This document shows positions 37,401-48,560 of a stretch of DNA of 64,000 bases, one piece after another. Below the pieces are notes generated by a model. It ran no database searches and had not been told where the DNA came from. It saw nothing but the letters and a program-made list of their open reading frames with translations. Within the stretch, counting starts at the first letter, position 1, and the number at the start of each line of letters is the position of its first letter. Both the position numbers and the translations under genes were made by a program. The stretch spans positions 19,937,023 to 20,001,022 of the forward strand of contig CM066914.1 of the NCBI GenBank assembly GCA_033964015.1, in the 5' to 3' direction. Source of the DNA: Scolanthus callimorphus. Its lineage: Eukaryota; Cnidaria; Anthozoa; Actiniaria; Edwardsiidae.

Positions 37401-39704
37401 GTCCAAAATACGTGTATGAAGCGAAGAACGTGCCTGCGTGCACTATGGTAAAATTCCATCAATCATTGAAAATGAGAAGGACCGATCGGTTTCAAAAAGC
37501 CATTACGAGGAGGAACTTGCAAATGACTTATTGGTCAGTTAGTTCGATCAACTCGTTTCGGAAAGCTATGTTTCATCTTGCGAAAATATTGACAAAATGC
37601 CGGCTAAGCTGCCATTTCAGTCATTTCTTGACTCCAACATTGAAGATTTAAGGGAAGAGCGATATTAGGGTTATTAAAATGCCAGTTTTAGTGAATGCGA
37701 TTTTCCTAATAAAACTTTAGGTGAAGGATGCTCAGTTTATGAGAGCAATCGAAGAAATACTTAGCCTTTTGATTGGATTGTGTAAATATCACATACTTTT
37801 ACTTCAATTTGAAGGAGTTGCCTGTAAGAGCTATCCAGTACACAAGAAATCATTTCGTTTCTAACTTCGTACCTCGGTCCTTTTTCCTATCGCGAATCAG
37901 GAGTGGTTAGGATCCTACGATTGATCAGGATAATCTACCTTCTGTTTATTAGCAATTGCTTTTAGGCTTCTTTGTTTCTACAACAGCTCTTTCCCTTTAT
38001 TTCGTGCACATTCTACAACACTCTCACTGACATACTTTGTTCCTAGATATTTAGTTACGAAATATTGCTGCAATTGGAGTACAAAGAGTTAATATAAAGA
38101 TGTTGTTCTTCTACATCAGCGAGATGAACGGATGCTTTAGATATGTACTGCTTTGTATGAATTGTATGAATTTAAGCGGTTCCTAGTTATAAAGGCATAT
38201 CTCTAAGCTTTCTCAACAAATCCTAGGTGTCAAAGAAGTCTATTTTTCTCACCAAAGTGACACATATTGTTAACGCTTCTGGACAACCAGCAAAAAGAAA
38301 CACCATAAGCTCTATGGTTTATTAATGAGCGCTGTGGCGGTGACTTCACTGAATTATCCAAGAGGCAAGGTTTACGCTCTGTGTTCTCGGAGCTTGGCCA
38401 CAAGCAACGTATGACTTAACAACAAAGTAATGCAGAAATTTAATTTAGTTTCTACCTTCGAGTGTACATGTAAAACTGGTTGTTGTACGAGTAAACCTCG
38501 TAGCTGGTGTATAAACTTTTCATATATTCATTGTACCCTAATTCAGTGACAAAGAGTTGCGACAGTCAACGTATTGTTCAACCGTCTCAGTTTGCAGTTA
38601 AGGTCTTAATCTTATATCCAAACTAAAGATGAATCAATTTGCTGAGAATCAATTCGTGTGAATTGCTCGTCTCCTCCTACTCTTTGCACGAACAAACACA
38701 CCATCTTTCAATTAGGTTGAGCAGTGCAGCAACTCTTACTCGATTGTGTACTTTTCCACTTCGATAAAACCAAATCCACTTTCACTTGCTCAGTTTCAAC
38801 TCCCCTTTTAGCACTGTGGAGGCTACGTTTTAACTCTATAATCTCTAGGAATCCAGCAAAATCTACTTGAAGACAGAAAATGAATGTGTTGTTTGCCAAA
38901 CAGACTCTTTGTTGTGTTCATCTTAGTGATCTTTGTGGGTTACTCTTGAAAGATCTGAGCGGCAGAAAGAGAAAAGAGAAACAAAATAACAACACTCCAT
39001 ATACCTTAAGCGCAATATATTTATCTTAGAATTGAATGAGTTTCGATTTCAAGAAATTCATATTCGCGAATGATGCTATTTACAAATGGTTTAAACATCG
39101 GGCAACACAAAAGACGAATTGCTACCTTGTAGTATCGTGTCCATCTCTTGCAACCGACTTCAATCAACACTATAAAGATCAGCTCTCATCTTAACGAGAG
39201 CGCCATCAGTTTCAACCCTTTAGCCCGATATAGCACTACGCCCACAGTATCATGAGCTCGAAAACATATAACACTTACCAAAAAATACCTAGAATGGTCA
39301 AGTATGAAGTCTTACAGCTAATTGAATGGCGACTCCTTCAAATCGTTCCTATCTCTTTCGACGACGCGGCGAAAGAGCTTTTGAAGAGGATAAGAAAATG
39401 TTATGTTTTTCATGTACAACCCTCTTCAGACAGTCCTAGAACTCGGAACTTCTGTCGAAATAAAGGAATTAGAGCATCACTAGTGCTTTGTAGGTCTTAA
39501 GACTCGAGCTTGAAACCGTCGAGGTATTGCTGTTGGCTATCGGCGCTAAGCCTTCAGTGAATAAGTCCAATACAATGAGTTGCTGGTTTAGGAGGAGAGA
39601 TTGCATCTCGACAAGTGCTGGCTCAGACTTCATCACGCCAGTTCCACTGAACGCATAATTAGAGAGGACGTGTTCCCGCAAGTGCGCAATTCTTTGAATT
39701 TTCA
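28456..39704. other. No gene recognised; repeat-poor intergenic DNA
   Basis: The longest open frame, 31796-32152 (118 codons), has no recognisable domain and no splice or promoter support. I see no transposon ends. It may contain distal regulatory elements of the flanking homeobox genes; this is inference from position. Confidence 0.45.
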
Positions 39705-40848
39705 CTACCAAGTCCAGTACGGATGTGTTGTCATATAGTTTGTACTGACCGGTGGATAGTGCATGTATTCTGCCGCGTGATGGTAAGCAAAGTTGTTCAT
39801 AGTCGCGCCATGACATGGCTGACCGTCACGGACTAGTACAGGAACAGGAACGGTGCGAGGTGTGAACAGAGGTGGCGGATCACTAAGCGGTCCCTTCTCG
39901 TAGTTCTGTTTTTTAAACTTGTAGCGGTGATTTTGAAACCATATTTTCACTTGAGTTGGAGTAAGGTTGATAATTCTGGCGAGTTGTTCTCTCTCCGGCG
40001 CTGATAAGTATCGTTGCTGCCGAAATCGCCTCTCTAGTTCGTAAGTCTGTGCTTTTGTGAATAGAACTCGGCGCTTCCGTTTCTTAGGTGGCTCGTTTCC
40101 TTCGTCTCTCTTGCCGTCACTTTGTTCATCTTGATGGTCACTGGACACGGGGCTTCCAGGTTCCTCCGCTTCAGGTTCTTGAGAGTCTGCGTAAGGATAA
40201 AATCAATAATAAGTTCTAGACTGCAAAGTAAACGCACAGGAGTCAGCTCCTATCAAGAGGTCTTGCACCAAGCACCTTTGGAATAAGATGAATAGTAAGA
40301 GTTTCCGCTATCTGAAGAAAACAAGAATTCGCAGTCAAATGACCCGACTAAAACTTTCAACGCTCTTTGTCAATATAGCAGGTTCTTTCGAGAATGTGAG
40401 GCTAGATTAATTTTTTGAAAGTGAGTCCTTGACAAAATAGCTAAGCACTTGCAGGGGCTTTACATTCCCTGTTTTAGTCGTATTTTGCGCTAGCGTTGCG
40501 CGCCTGGCTAACTAGAATGAGGTCGATTTCAAAGACATTACCCCTCAAAAGATAGTCAATTGACAAACACTCTTCAACGAGCAGTGCTCGGTTTCACTGG
40601 CCATCATATAAAACACTTCAAGTTTAGCCGCGTTTACTTTGGCTTCGATTAGAGATAGAAAATCAGCCGTGCTTACCCGTATACGAGTTTCTCTGTACTT
40701 GATTATACGCCACGCCACAAGCCCCCAATCTGTTATCATCCCCACAGTTCTCAAAATTCACTGATACTTCTGGCGTCGGCTCGCTTTTGGACGCGCGTGT
40801 TGCCGACTCACTGAGATTAAGGATGTCCTTCACCGAGAACGAAGTCAT
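39705..40848 (-). CDS. NK-2 class homeobox transcription factor, paralog 2 (two exons)
   Basis: Exon 1 is 40677-40848 and exon 2 is 39705-40186, giving 217 aa. Residues 3-12 form a TN motif (FSVKDILNL). An acidic stretch ([11 protein letters not shown]) precedes a basic KKRKRR arm. The homeodomain is residues 93-152, with Asn51 and the NK-2 hallmark Tyr54 (WFQNHRYK). The NK2-specific domain at about 167-182 ([16 protein letters not shown]) is close to the family consensus. The tail ends TWTW-like, with Trp last. The donor GTAAGC and the acceptor CAG join in phase 1, creating an Asp codon. Some frame callers would start at an internal GTG (40148), but that codon is inside exon 2. It is divergently oriented to paralog 3. 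The protein should act in the nucleus on CAAGTG-type sites; ortholog identity is unresolved. Confidence 0.94.
40187..40676 (-). other. Intron of NK-2 paralog 2
   Basis: This 490-bp phase-1 intron starts GTAAGC and ends CGCAG on the gene strand, at the position equivalent to the introns of paralogs 1 and 3. I see nothing else in it. Confidence 0.9.
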
Positions 40849-40942
40849 GGCTCGTCTGCTACTGGCCTTGTGTACACGGTTTCAAATGGTTTCCATTATC
40901 AATAGTGTTCAGCCACTACGCTCATGCTCAGAGCAAAGCCAC

Positions 40943-40950
40943 TGACGTCA
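40943..40950. promoter_or_regulatory. Full CRE palindrome TGACGTCA upstream of NK-2 paralog 2
   Basis: The exact CREB/ATF consensus lies 95-102 bases upstream of the start codon. A related TGACTCA lies at a similar distance upstream of paralog 1. Confidence 0.45.
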
Positions 40951-40966
40951 GGGAGTGACCAGCCAC

Positions 40967-40973
40967 TCAAGTG
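40967..40973 (+). promoter_or_regulatory. NK-2-type site TCAAGTG upstream of paralog 2
   Basis: The heptamer lies in the near-palindrome CACTCAAGTG, 119-125 bases upstream of the start codon. It matches the consensus bound by Tyr54 homeodomains. The heptamer occurs elsewhere in the window, so position is the main support. Confidence 0.4.
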
Positions 40974-43900
40974 CTGAACAAGATGTTTGACACTAAACAA
41001 AGGTTCGCCAAATTCTGCTAAGTCAACTGCTATTGATAGGTCGAGGTGACGAGCTGTGTGACAACACAATTAATTAGAATGATGGCAATTGAATGGTATG
41101 TCACAGTTTAGCCTGTAAGCTGACAGTCCGGCGAAGGATGGATCCAACTGACATTTCCCCCCGTTGGTTGTTCAAACTATTTTAATATCACTCAGAACTC
41201 CTTAACATTCTTACAGCGCTTTAATCACTTTTATGCCAGTGCTATTTCCTTAGATATCCTGCATTACTCTAGCGACTCTCGTTTGCTTATCCTGTTCAAT
41301 CGCTGAAGGAGCGCTCGGCGCTTCAGATGGTAATTATGAGCCTTTGATACCTCTTTAGGGTTAAACTCAGATTAAATCTTTGTGAAAGCTTGAAGATGGG
41401 CGTAATGGAGACATCGGCCATATGGGAAGAGGACTAGCGATAATAATCGTCCGCGATCATGCATTATTCGCCCTTTACCGTCATTTCGGCCATCAACAAC
41501 AAACTTGACGGCAACTCAAGACTTCAAAACATCACTCTTCCACTCGCAATGATACCGGCTCTACATTTATGGCTTAGATTGGGTTTGGGTATTGTCCTAA
41601 ACCGATCCCAAGATAAACTTAAAAAGTAAAAAGCTATAAACATCTTTCTTAAGAGTGATGGAGCTCGCGCTATCTCGACTAGGGTTTTCCATTCCCATTC
41701 CTTTCACAATTTCATTTTGGAGTTGTCACTGTCAGGATATGCTTGTAAGGGAATGCAAACCACTCCAGTGACGGAGTGCTTTGGTGATTGTTGTCGAGCT
41801 TGCTGACAGGAAGGGGGAATGGTCTGAAGGCACATGTCGCTAAACTTGTCGAAAACCGGCGACAGCTGCACATTTTTGCGTATTTACAGTGTATCTTGTC
41901 GAACTAAAAGGCGCTAATACCGATTCGTTCGAAAACCCATCTAACAAGGTTACCCTTAAGCTTTAAAGCACACATAGAGGGCTATAAATTAGCGCGCTTA
42001 ATCCTTTCTAAAGTGTGGGCTAGTACGAGTTGCTCTTCATGGGCTAACCCGGCCTGGCCAACTTGACGCGCACTTGGCAATTTAACTGCTTAGGGGGATA
42101 TTTTATTTAAATTCAAACAAAGGCGTCACGCTTTTTGGATCCCAATTTCATCAAAAGCGGAGCGGAACAGCTCATTAATCTTGTAGTTAGCTGGTGGAAG
42201 GAGTACTTTGGTCTGGCGAATCTTTCTATTACGTTGGGTCGTTGTTTGCCTAACAACCTGGCGATTAGGCCAAAATGTTTGCTCGTGTCATTCCTTGACG
42301 GACAAGCTGTCAATTAAACCATTAAGGCAAAGATATTCTAATTTTTGAGGTGAATCCATTGGGTCAACACCTTGTAAAATTCATAATAAGGACCATTTTG
42401 CTCTTTATTCTGTAACCATCACACACGCCGGGCTTGTCTCAAAGAAACCAAACCTTTTGCAAGCTGTTGCAATATAAATAAACAATTGAAAACGTAAATC
42501 GCTCTTCGTTCGAAAATTCAATGGGGGTACGAGGGAAAAAATGACCGAAAGTATAATTTTTTGCATCTATTCACGAGTCGAGACGATCACTATAGAACAG
42601 ATGACACAAAACAGTTACTGTTGAAAACGATGCTTGTAACTAAGTATTTTCTTTTATAGAAAACGAGAAGTCGCATGACTTGGTCCATGACACCTTTATT
42701 ACTTGCATGCACATAATCTCTAACACGCGTTCGCCCAAACAACCTCCCATTATTCTTATAGACATTAGCGTATCCGCGAAGCCACCGCATAAAGCGCGCG
42801 CCATGCGTAATTATAATAAACTAGAAGGATCGTATGACACTAGCACATTTAGTGGAGGATGAAGACTCCAACTTGAGGGCGCTCTGAACAGCCTTTCAAG
42901 TGATAACCAGCATTCAGTGAAGAGGGTAGAATTATTCGAGCTCCTCTTCTCGAAGCCTTACAGAGCGCATTCGAGAGGAGAGATCGCATTTGCGCGCCAT
43001 TTGTCTCTGGACAGGACCGGTTCTCTAGGAACCTGCTGTTTTGTTAAGGATCATGAAAACCGGCGACGCACGCTCATTAACATTTCATGACGCGAATTAT
43101 TTTTGTCTTTATGGTCAAATGATGAAACCACCCTTGGAAGTGGACGGAAAATTCTGGTGCGTCTTAGGTTTGATTTCTGTTTTGCATAAACAGATTGTGC
43201 AGGTTTGTGGAAATATGGCCACATAGCTTGAAAGAATGAGTAAACGGCTTATGTACGGAAACGTGCGGACCAATTACATCGCGTCGACGTTGAGAGAGGC
43301 GGGTTTTTTTTATGTGGAGGTGTCGCATTTCTAAACTGAGTGATTTTCTATCTACCGAAGTGCTAATGGCACTTATTCGATCGTTACTTTGATCGAGGTT
43401 TGGGGTGAAACATTGAGACTTCTTTTATTGACCTTGCGGGGGATGTGCTTTTCGCTGTTTAGTGGGAGAAGTCAGTTGCTAAAAGAGAAATCAACTTCAA
43501 ACCCATAAACATTGACACAATCTTACAGCTTGTAAGCAATGTTTCCTCCGTTTTGCCTTAATAACTAAGATTGAAGTGTCCTCTCTTCTATAGTAACCTA
43601 GAAACCAAAAATAAACTACAAAAGACGCACTGAATTTTTATATTTTTCGCATTTGTGCGCGAATTTTACATGCGAGATAGAAAGTTAAGTGGCACTTCGC
43701 GAGTTTGTTTTCCGATATTCGTTTTGCAAAAGGTAGTCCCTCTTCCAAATGTTCCGGTTTTGAATAAAGTCATTTTTACTTGAGGCCATTAAAATCCCTC
43801 GCTATCGTGATTATAAAGCATATAGTTATTTATGTTTGTCGAGAATTAGAAGACGTACTTCAGACCTCTCCACTTTGTTGGACCCTTATGCTAATTGCGA

Positions 43901-46705
43901 AAGGCAGAGCCTTCCAAAGAAACCAATAGGGATGAAGACGAGACATAAATTAGTCGCCAAAGAGGGTTTGGGTTACAAAAACGAGGCCGACTCGAATAGA
44001 ATGTATTGTGAGAGTGGTATCAAACTCGATTAATTCTTCTAACAATGGTAATGGCCACATGAATGTGGCATTACCTGCTAACTATATGAGTATATACACA
44101 AATTCTATACCCATATCCACCTCGTTTTTCAAGGCATAAATTCCACGATTATATAATACGGTTGCCTTGTTATTGGCCCGTCGTACATTTGAAAAGGATC
44201 GTGAATTATGACATTACATTATGGTTTGGAAACCTTTTCGTTGATATGTATTCATGTTTGACACAGTTGTTTATACAAGATTCATAAAGGATGAATGGTA
44301 CCATTTGGGCTTCGATAAAAAATCGGTAATAAACTTTGAAAAATGAAACAATTTGGACAAAACCTGCAGGTCACTTCAACTAAGCGGTACCCATGTGACA
44401 GCTTCGTGGCATTTGGAAAACATGAATCCTGTATTTTAATACCGTCTTTTCTTTCTTTCTCGAGCTGTTGCTTTATTCTTCCTTTTCGTGTAATATAGAA
44501 CAATTGAAAAAATGGGCGGAGAAAATTCTCTAAATTGAAGAGAAAATTGCTACAATTGAAAAGGTGAATCTTTTGTTCTTTCCTTTCCAAGACAGTTCAC
44601 CTTGTAGAATAATCATAACTTAAACGATACAGTTCAAACTGTTTATTGTTCGTGTGACTAATACAACGCCAATTTGGATACTCTACAATAAGCTATTTGT
44701 TTTTAAAGCTTTGGAAGTAGTTCTTTTCTGCTGTTTCTCTCCGTTACTCGTTATCGAAACTGTACTCGCTGATCTTTCGAGTTGGCGAGGCCATTACAAA
44801 AGCCACAAAGAAGTATTGACATTGAAACCGCGTTGGAAATAAAGAAGAGCTTTCGTGTATTGTTCTTTTTGTATTAAACATTGAAGTTTTTGACATGAGT
44901 AAATACGTTTATGCAAAGCGCGTGTACCCAGTGAAAATATTAGGTACAGCAAACAAAGGATTTCTTTTCACAACAACGAGGTTTAGCAGCACTTTTGCAA
45001 CGATCTAGCAGAAAAGAATGAGCATGTTCCTTTTCAGAAAAGTGTGACCCGATTGGGTGTAATCTTGTGAGACATTTTACTAAGGAGTTGACAATGAATG
45101 ACTAGTTCTGTACATACACTAAGAGCGGTGCATTTTGTCTAAGTACAAGCTTGAAAACGCTTATCCTCTAATTGGGTTTTTCCATACCATTCTTGAAACT
45201 ACATGTTAAATCGAAATGGCCCTCGTTCACATGAATGGGCGCTCTTGTTTTTGCTTGGTTGGATGGGAATAACTTATTAAAACGGCGTAATTACAAAGAA
45301 TAATGCACTGTTGTTTAATAAACTGTCCTTTAATCCCTGGATTAACTGCTGAGCAAAAAGACTAATACATTTAATAGTTTTGAAGGTCAAATTAGCAATT
45401 GTTAGTTCAGAGAGTCAAGGCGTTATGGATCCGGGGTGAATTTTTTTTGTAACTTTTACGTGCCAAGTGGCAGACGCTCAATCCTTTTTGACATTTTTTC
45501 CTTCGTTTTCTCTTCGGATTAGTGAAAAGTAAACTATGAATATGACAGGTTAAGCCTGTGCGATACTTATTACTAATTCAAAAAGTAACCAACTAGGAGT
45601 GTGTGTGGAAAATTGGCTTGTTAATAAAGGTAAATAGGTCTGTTGTATAATTGTGGAGAAAGAGTTTCCAGAACTACAGACAATCCCGCGCCCCACATTC
45701 GCTTTGCTTACCCTGACTATTATCCATTTAAACCGAGTTAAAATTCGTACAGGTTATCTGAGCTTCGTGGGACAAGACGTGTGCGTCAGGTATTTCACAA
45801 GGGCTTTTTGTCATCGAACCATTAAGCGAAAGATCAAAATTTCGGATAACTATCTCTTCCTGAATGGGTCTGTTAATTTCCAAGTACACTCTTAACGAAA
45901 TCCCCTCGGAAGTGTGTAAATACCACGGTAAAATCCAGTTCCTTTTTAACATATTCTCATGCAACCCTGCCATGTTATCAGCATATGTGACTCGCGTTTG
46001 CTTCCCGGATTTGCAAACACGGCAGCTATATTTTTAATTTGTTTTGAGTTAACAACCAAGGGGGCCATTTCGAGTGCCTTATCCCAACTACAAATAAATA
46101 GTTTCACGAGAATGTGACCCTTGCTATTCACTTTGAAGTTGAAAATCTCACATCGCAACCTCAAAGCGTGCGTCATAGAAGACCCATCAAACTGACAATC
46201 TAGTAAATTAGTTAAGCCAAAAGTAATGTCGTTAAAAGGCAGTGAATGCTACGATTTTAGGCTTTAAAAAGAATTAGGAAATTAAGGTCAGAAGCCTCAC
46301 AACGCGAAAAGTGTCGATCATTTGGAAGCGGAGGCGTGAGTCTCACAATCTTGAAGGCGTGTCAGGCTTGTTGTGTTTGAAATTGTGGCCTTGTAATAAG
46401 AAACACAATGGTGCGACAATATCGGAGCACTTCCAAATCCGTCAATCCAATTAAGACCTAAATCAACAAAGCTTTAGAAGCGCAAACTTAACATGTGTGA
46501 AGAAAAATGGGAGAAAGTTTAATAGGCGGCTCTGAATGGTAGAATTGTGTCAGGTAAGGGGGGTAGAGGATCTGACATCTTCTAAGTTGTTCTTTGATTG
46601 TCATTACAAGATGTGTCACCACTGTCATCACATTATCGGTAGAGACAACACCTTTGTGACACTAAAAAAAAAACTTATTTTTGTTTTACATTGCCTGTCT
46701 ATTTT
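40974..46705. other. Divergent intergenic region between NK-2 paralogs 2 and 3; no gene recognised
   Basis: About 6 kb separates the two divergent start codons, and most of it is this stretch. It has only short chance frames (up to 102 codons), one TCAAGTG near 42896, and no clear MITE. It is a candidate shared regulatory region, by inference. Confidence 0.5.
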
Positions 46706-46712
46706 TCAAGTG
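46706..46712 (+). promoter_or_regulatory. NK-2-type site TCAAGTG upstream of paralog 3
   Basis: It lies 133-139 bases upstream of the start codon and is followed by a CCCCACCCCCT box (46717-46727) typical of Sp/KLF sites. Paralog 2 has the same heptamer at a similar distance. Confidence 0.4.
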
Positions 46713-46844
46713 CTAGCCCCACCCCCTCGCAGTCTGAAACGCGCGCTGGGCTCCAGTTCACATGCACCATTCACCTTTGGCTTGTTATCCGAGAGACGCC
46801 GGACAATGCAACGAATTGAAACCGTTTACACAAAACACGACTAG

Positions 46845-48137
46845 ATGAGCGCCGAGATGAGCTCGTTTTCTATAAGAGACATTCTCGATTTACCTGAAGA
46901 TACCATTCGATCAATCCAGGCCGCCAAGGCATCCATGGAAGAACTGCCCTGCTGCGACAGCGCTGAGGAAACCTTAGAACTTGGACAGAATCCTCTGAAT
47001 CCTGAACACGATACAGAAGCCGGTACGTGGCCACTTATTCACCATTTAGATCATCAATGAAATCTTTACCTCTTCAGAATGGATCCCTTTCTTGAGTCTA
47101 AGCTTTTGCTTGATTCCTATATTCAAATAACGCAGACATACGACTAAGGACAATCTCAATGATTGCGCTTGGTTTCGGGGATTTCGTCGCGAAATGCCTT
47201 TGCAGTTGAGTTTTGACAAATACGAGTCGTTATATTTTAGTATCCTTCAAAGTCATTCGATTGCCCTATGCATTGTACTCAAAAACCGCAAGTGTATTTG
47301 TACTTTCCGTCACGTCTTGAGTCGTATGAGGGTAATACAGTTGAAATTAATGGTGAAGGTAAAACTAACACGCGCGCTCGTGTGGTTACCGAAACATGTC
47401 AATCTGGTGTGGTTGTGTTAATCCCCTATGAAGGGTTATAGTGAAATCGCTACATTAGTTGTATACGCGACTAAAGAAGGCACTCGAGCTTAGGTGTGTA
47501 CCTGCTCTTAGAGTAGTGCGTCAATTTGGATTAGACCATGCGGGAATAAAGCCGGATTGTCGGTTTATGGGGCATGGAATTGGGATCAAACCCTTCCTCA
47601 AAAGAACCAGGTCTTGCGTCTTAGACTTTCCCTTTGTCTTTCTTCAGTGTCTGCGGCTTCACCCGAGGGGAGAGATACAAGTACTATAACACGAATGTCT
47701 CCTCTTGTCCGAGACAAACCCGACACTCAACCGAAAAAGGAGCAGGTCATCGATGCACCCAAAAAGCGCAAACGCCGGATCCTTTCACCAAAGCACAGAC
47801 GTTCATTCTAGAGAGGAGATTTGGACAACAGCGCTACCTTTCAGCTCCCGAAAGAGAAGAACTAGCACGAATCGCCAATCTAACTCCTGCTCAAGTCAAG
47901 ATTTGGTTCCAAAATCATCGCTACAAATATCGTAAACAAATGTCCGAGAAAGGAGCTTGGGAGAAACCGTATTCATCGTTGGCCCATGTGCCATTCCTTA
48001 CAGGCTCAGGACAGTACTGTAGCTGCGTTGGGCCGGGGTGCAGCTACCTTAGTAGCGCACCTTATCAACCTCCCGACTATCTGCATTACCCGACACCAGT
48101 AAACTCCACGTACATTCAACCAACATCGTACTGGTGA
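46845..48137 (+). CDS. NK-2 class homeobox gene, paralog 3, broken by a 1-nt frameshift in the homeobox
   Basis: Exon 1 is 46845-47022 and exon 2 is 47648-48137. Exon 1 encodes a TN motif (FSIRDILDL, residues 8-16). GTACGT and a strong pyrimidine tract with CTTCAG define the phase-1 intron, creating a Val codon. Exon 2 continues in frame to the basic start of the homeodomain (KRKRRIL, residues 99-105). The frame then shifts: the rest of the homeodomain and tail reads in another frame from 47787 to the stop at 48135-48137. A codon-8 Phe is one base short in the T run 47783-47785. As given, translation stops at 47809-47811 after 113 aa with no DNA-binding helix. Tyr54, Asn51 and Trp48 remain downstream. 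Homeodomain positions 14-15 are Phe-Ile where paralogs have Tyr-Glu, and the NK2-specific domain is degraded. Either a recent pseudogene or a homopolymer sequencing error. Confidence 0.88.
47023..47647 (+). other. Intron of NK-2 paralog 3
   Basis: A 625-bp phase-1 intron from GTACGT to CTTTGTCTTTCTTCAG. The splice signals are intact. The small frames inside it (for example 47194-47421) have no recognisable content. Confidence 0.9.
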
Positions 48138-48554
48138 GGCAACGCATCATGAAAGGATTGCTCTGTCCGTCTTTCGGGACGCAAATCATCCACAATGCAC
48201 GAAAGTTAACTACAAGACGTAGCATATTGTACATAAAAGAAACGTTTAGAGACATTTAGCATCCGAGCACAAGCTTCTAAATTAATTATTTTGTCGTTAT
48301 GGTGCCGCACATGGTGTGGTTTAAAGGAAATGTAAGATGCTATTTAAGATTTAGGCAATATAGTTGACTTGATTGAAATGAGAGAAATAATGTAGTCATA
48401 CGAAGCTATCAAATAACTAAGTTAACATTTATCTTCTCGGCGTAATACTCTTCCCGTAATATAATACGTGTCCTTGTTTCGTTATCCAAAATAATCAACA
48501 AGGCATGGAAAAGTGCTAGATTTACTTCTTCCAAACGCAAAAATTTCAAAGTTT

Positions 48555-48560
48555 AATAAA
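48555..48560 (+). terminator. Candidate polyadenylation signal of NK-2 paralog 3
   Basis: AATAAA about 418 bases after the stop codon, followed by GTCTTAAAGTGCGC. The spacing is similar to the candidate of paralog 1. Confidence 0.4.

Noticed and set aside
39469..39816. 115-codon minus-strand frame overlapping the 3' end of NK-2 paralog 2
   Set aside because: It is a shadow in another frame of exon 2 and its untranslated tail.
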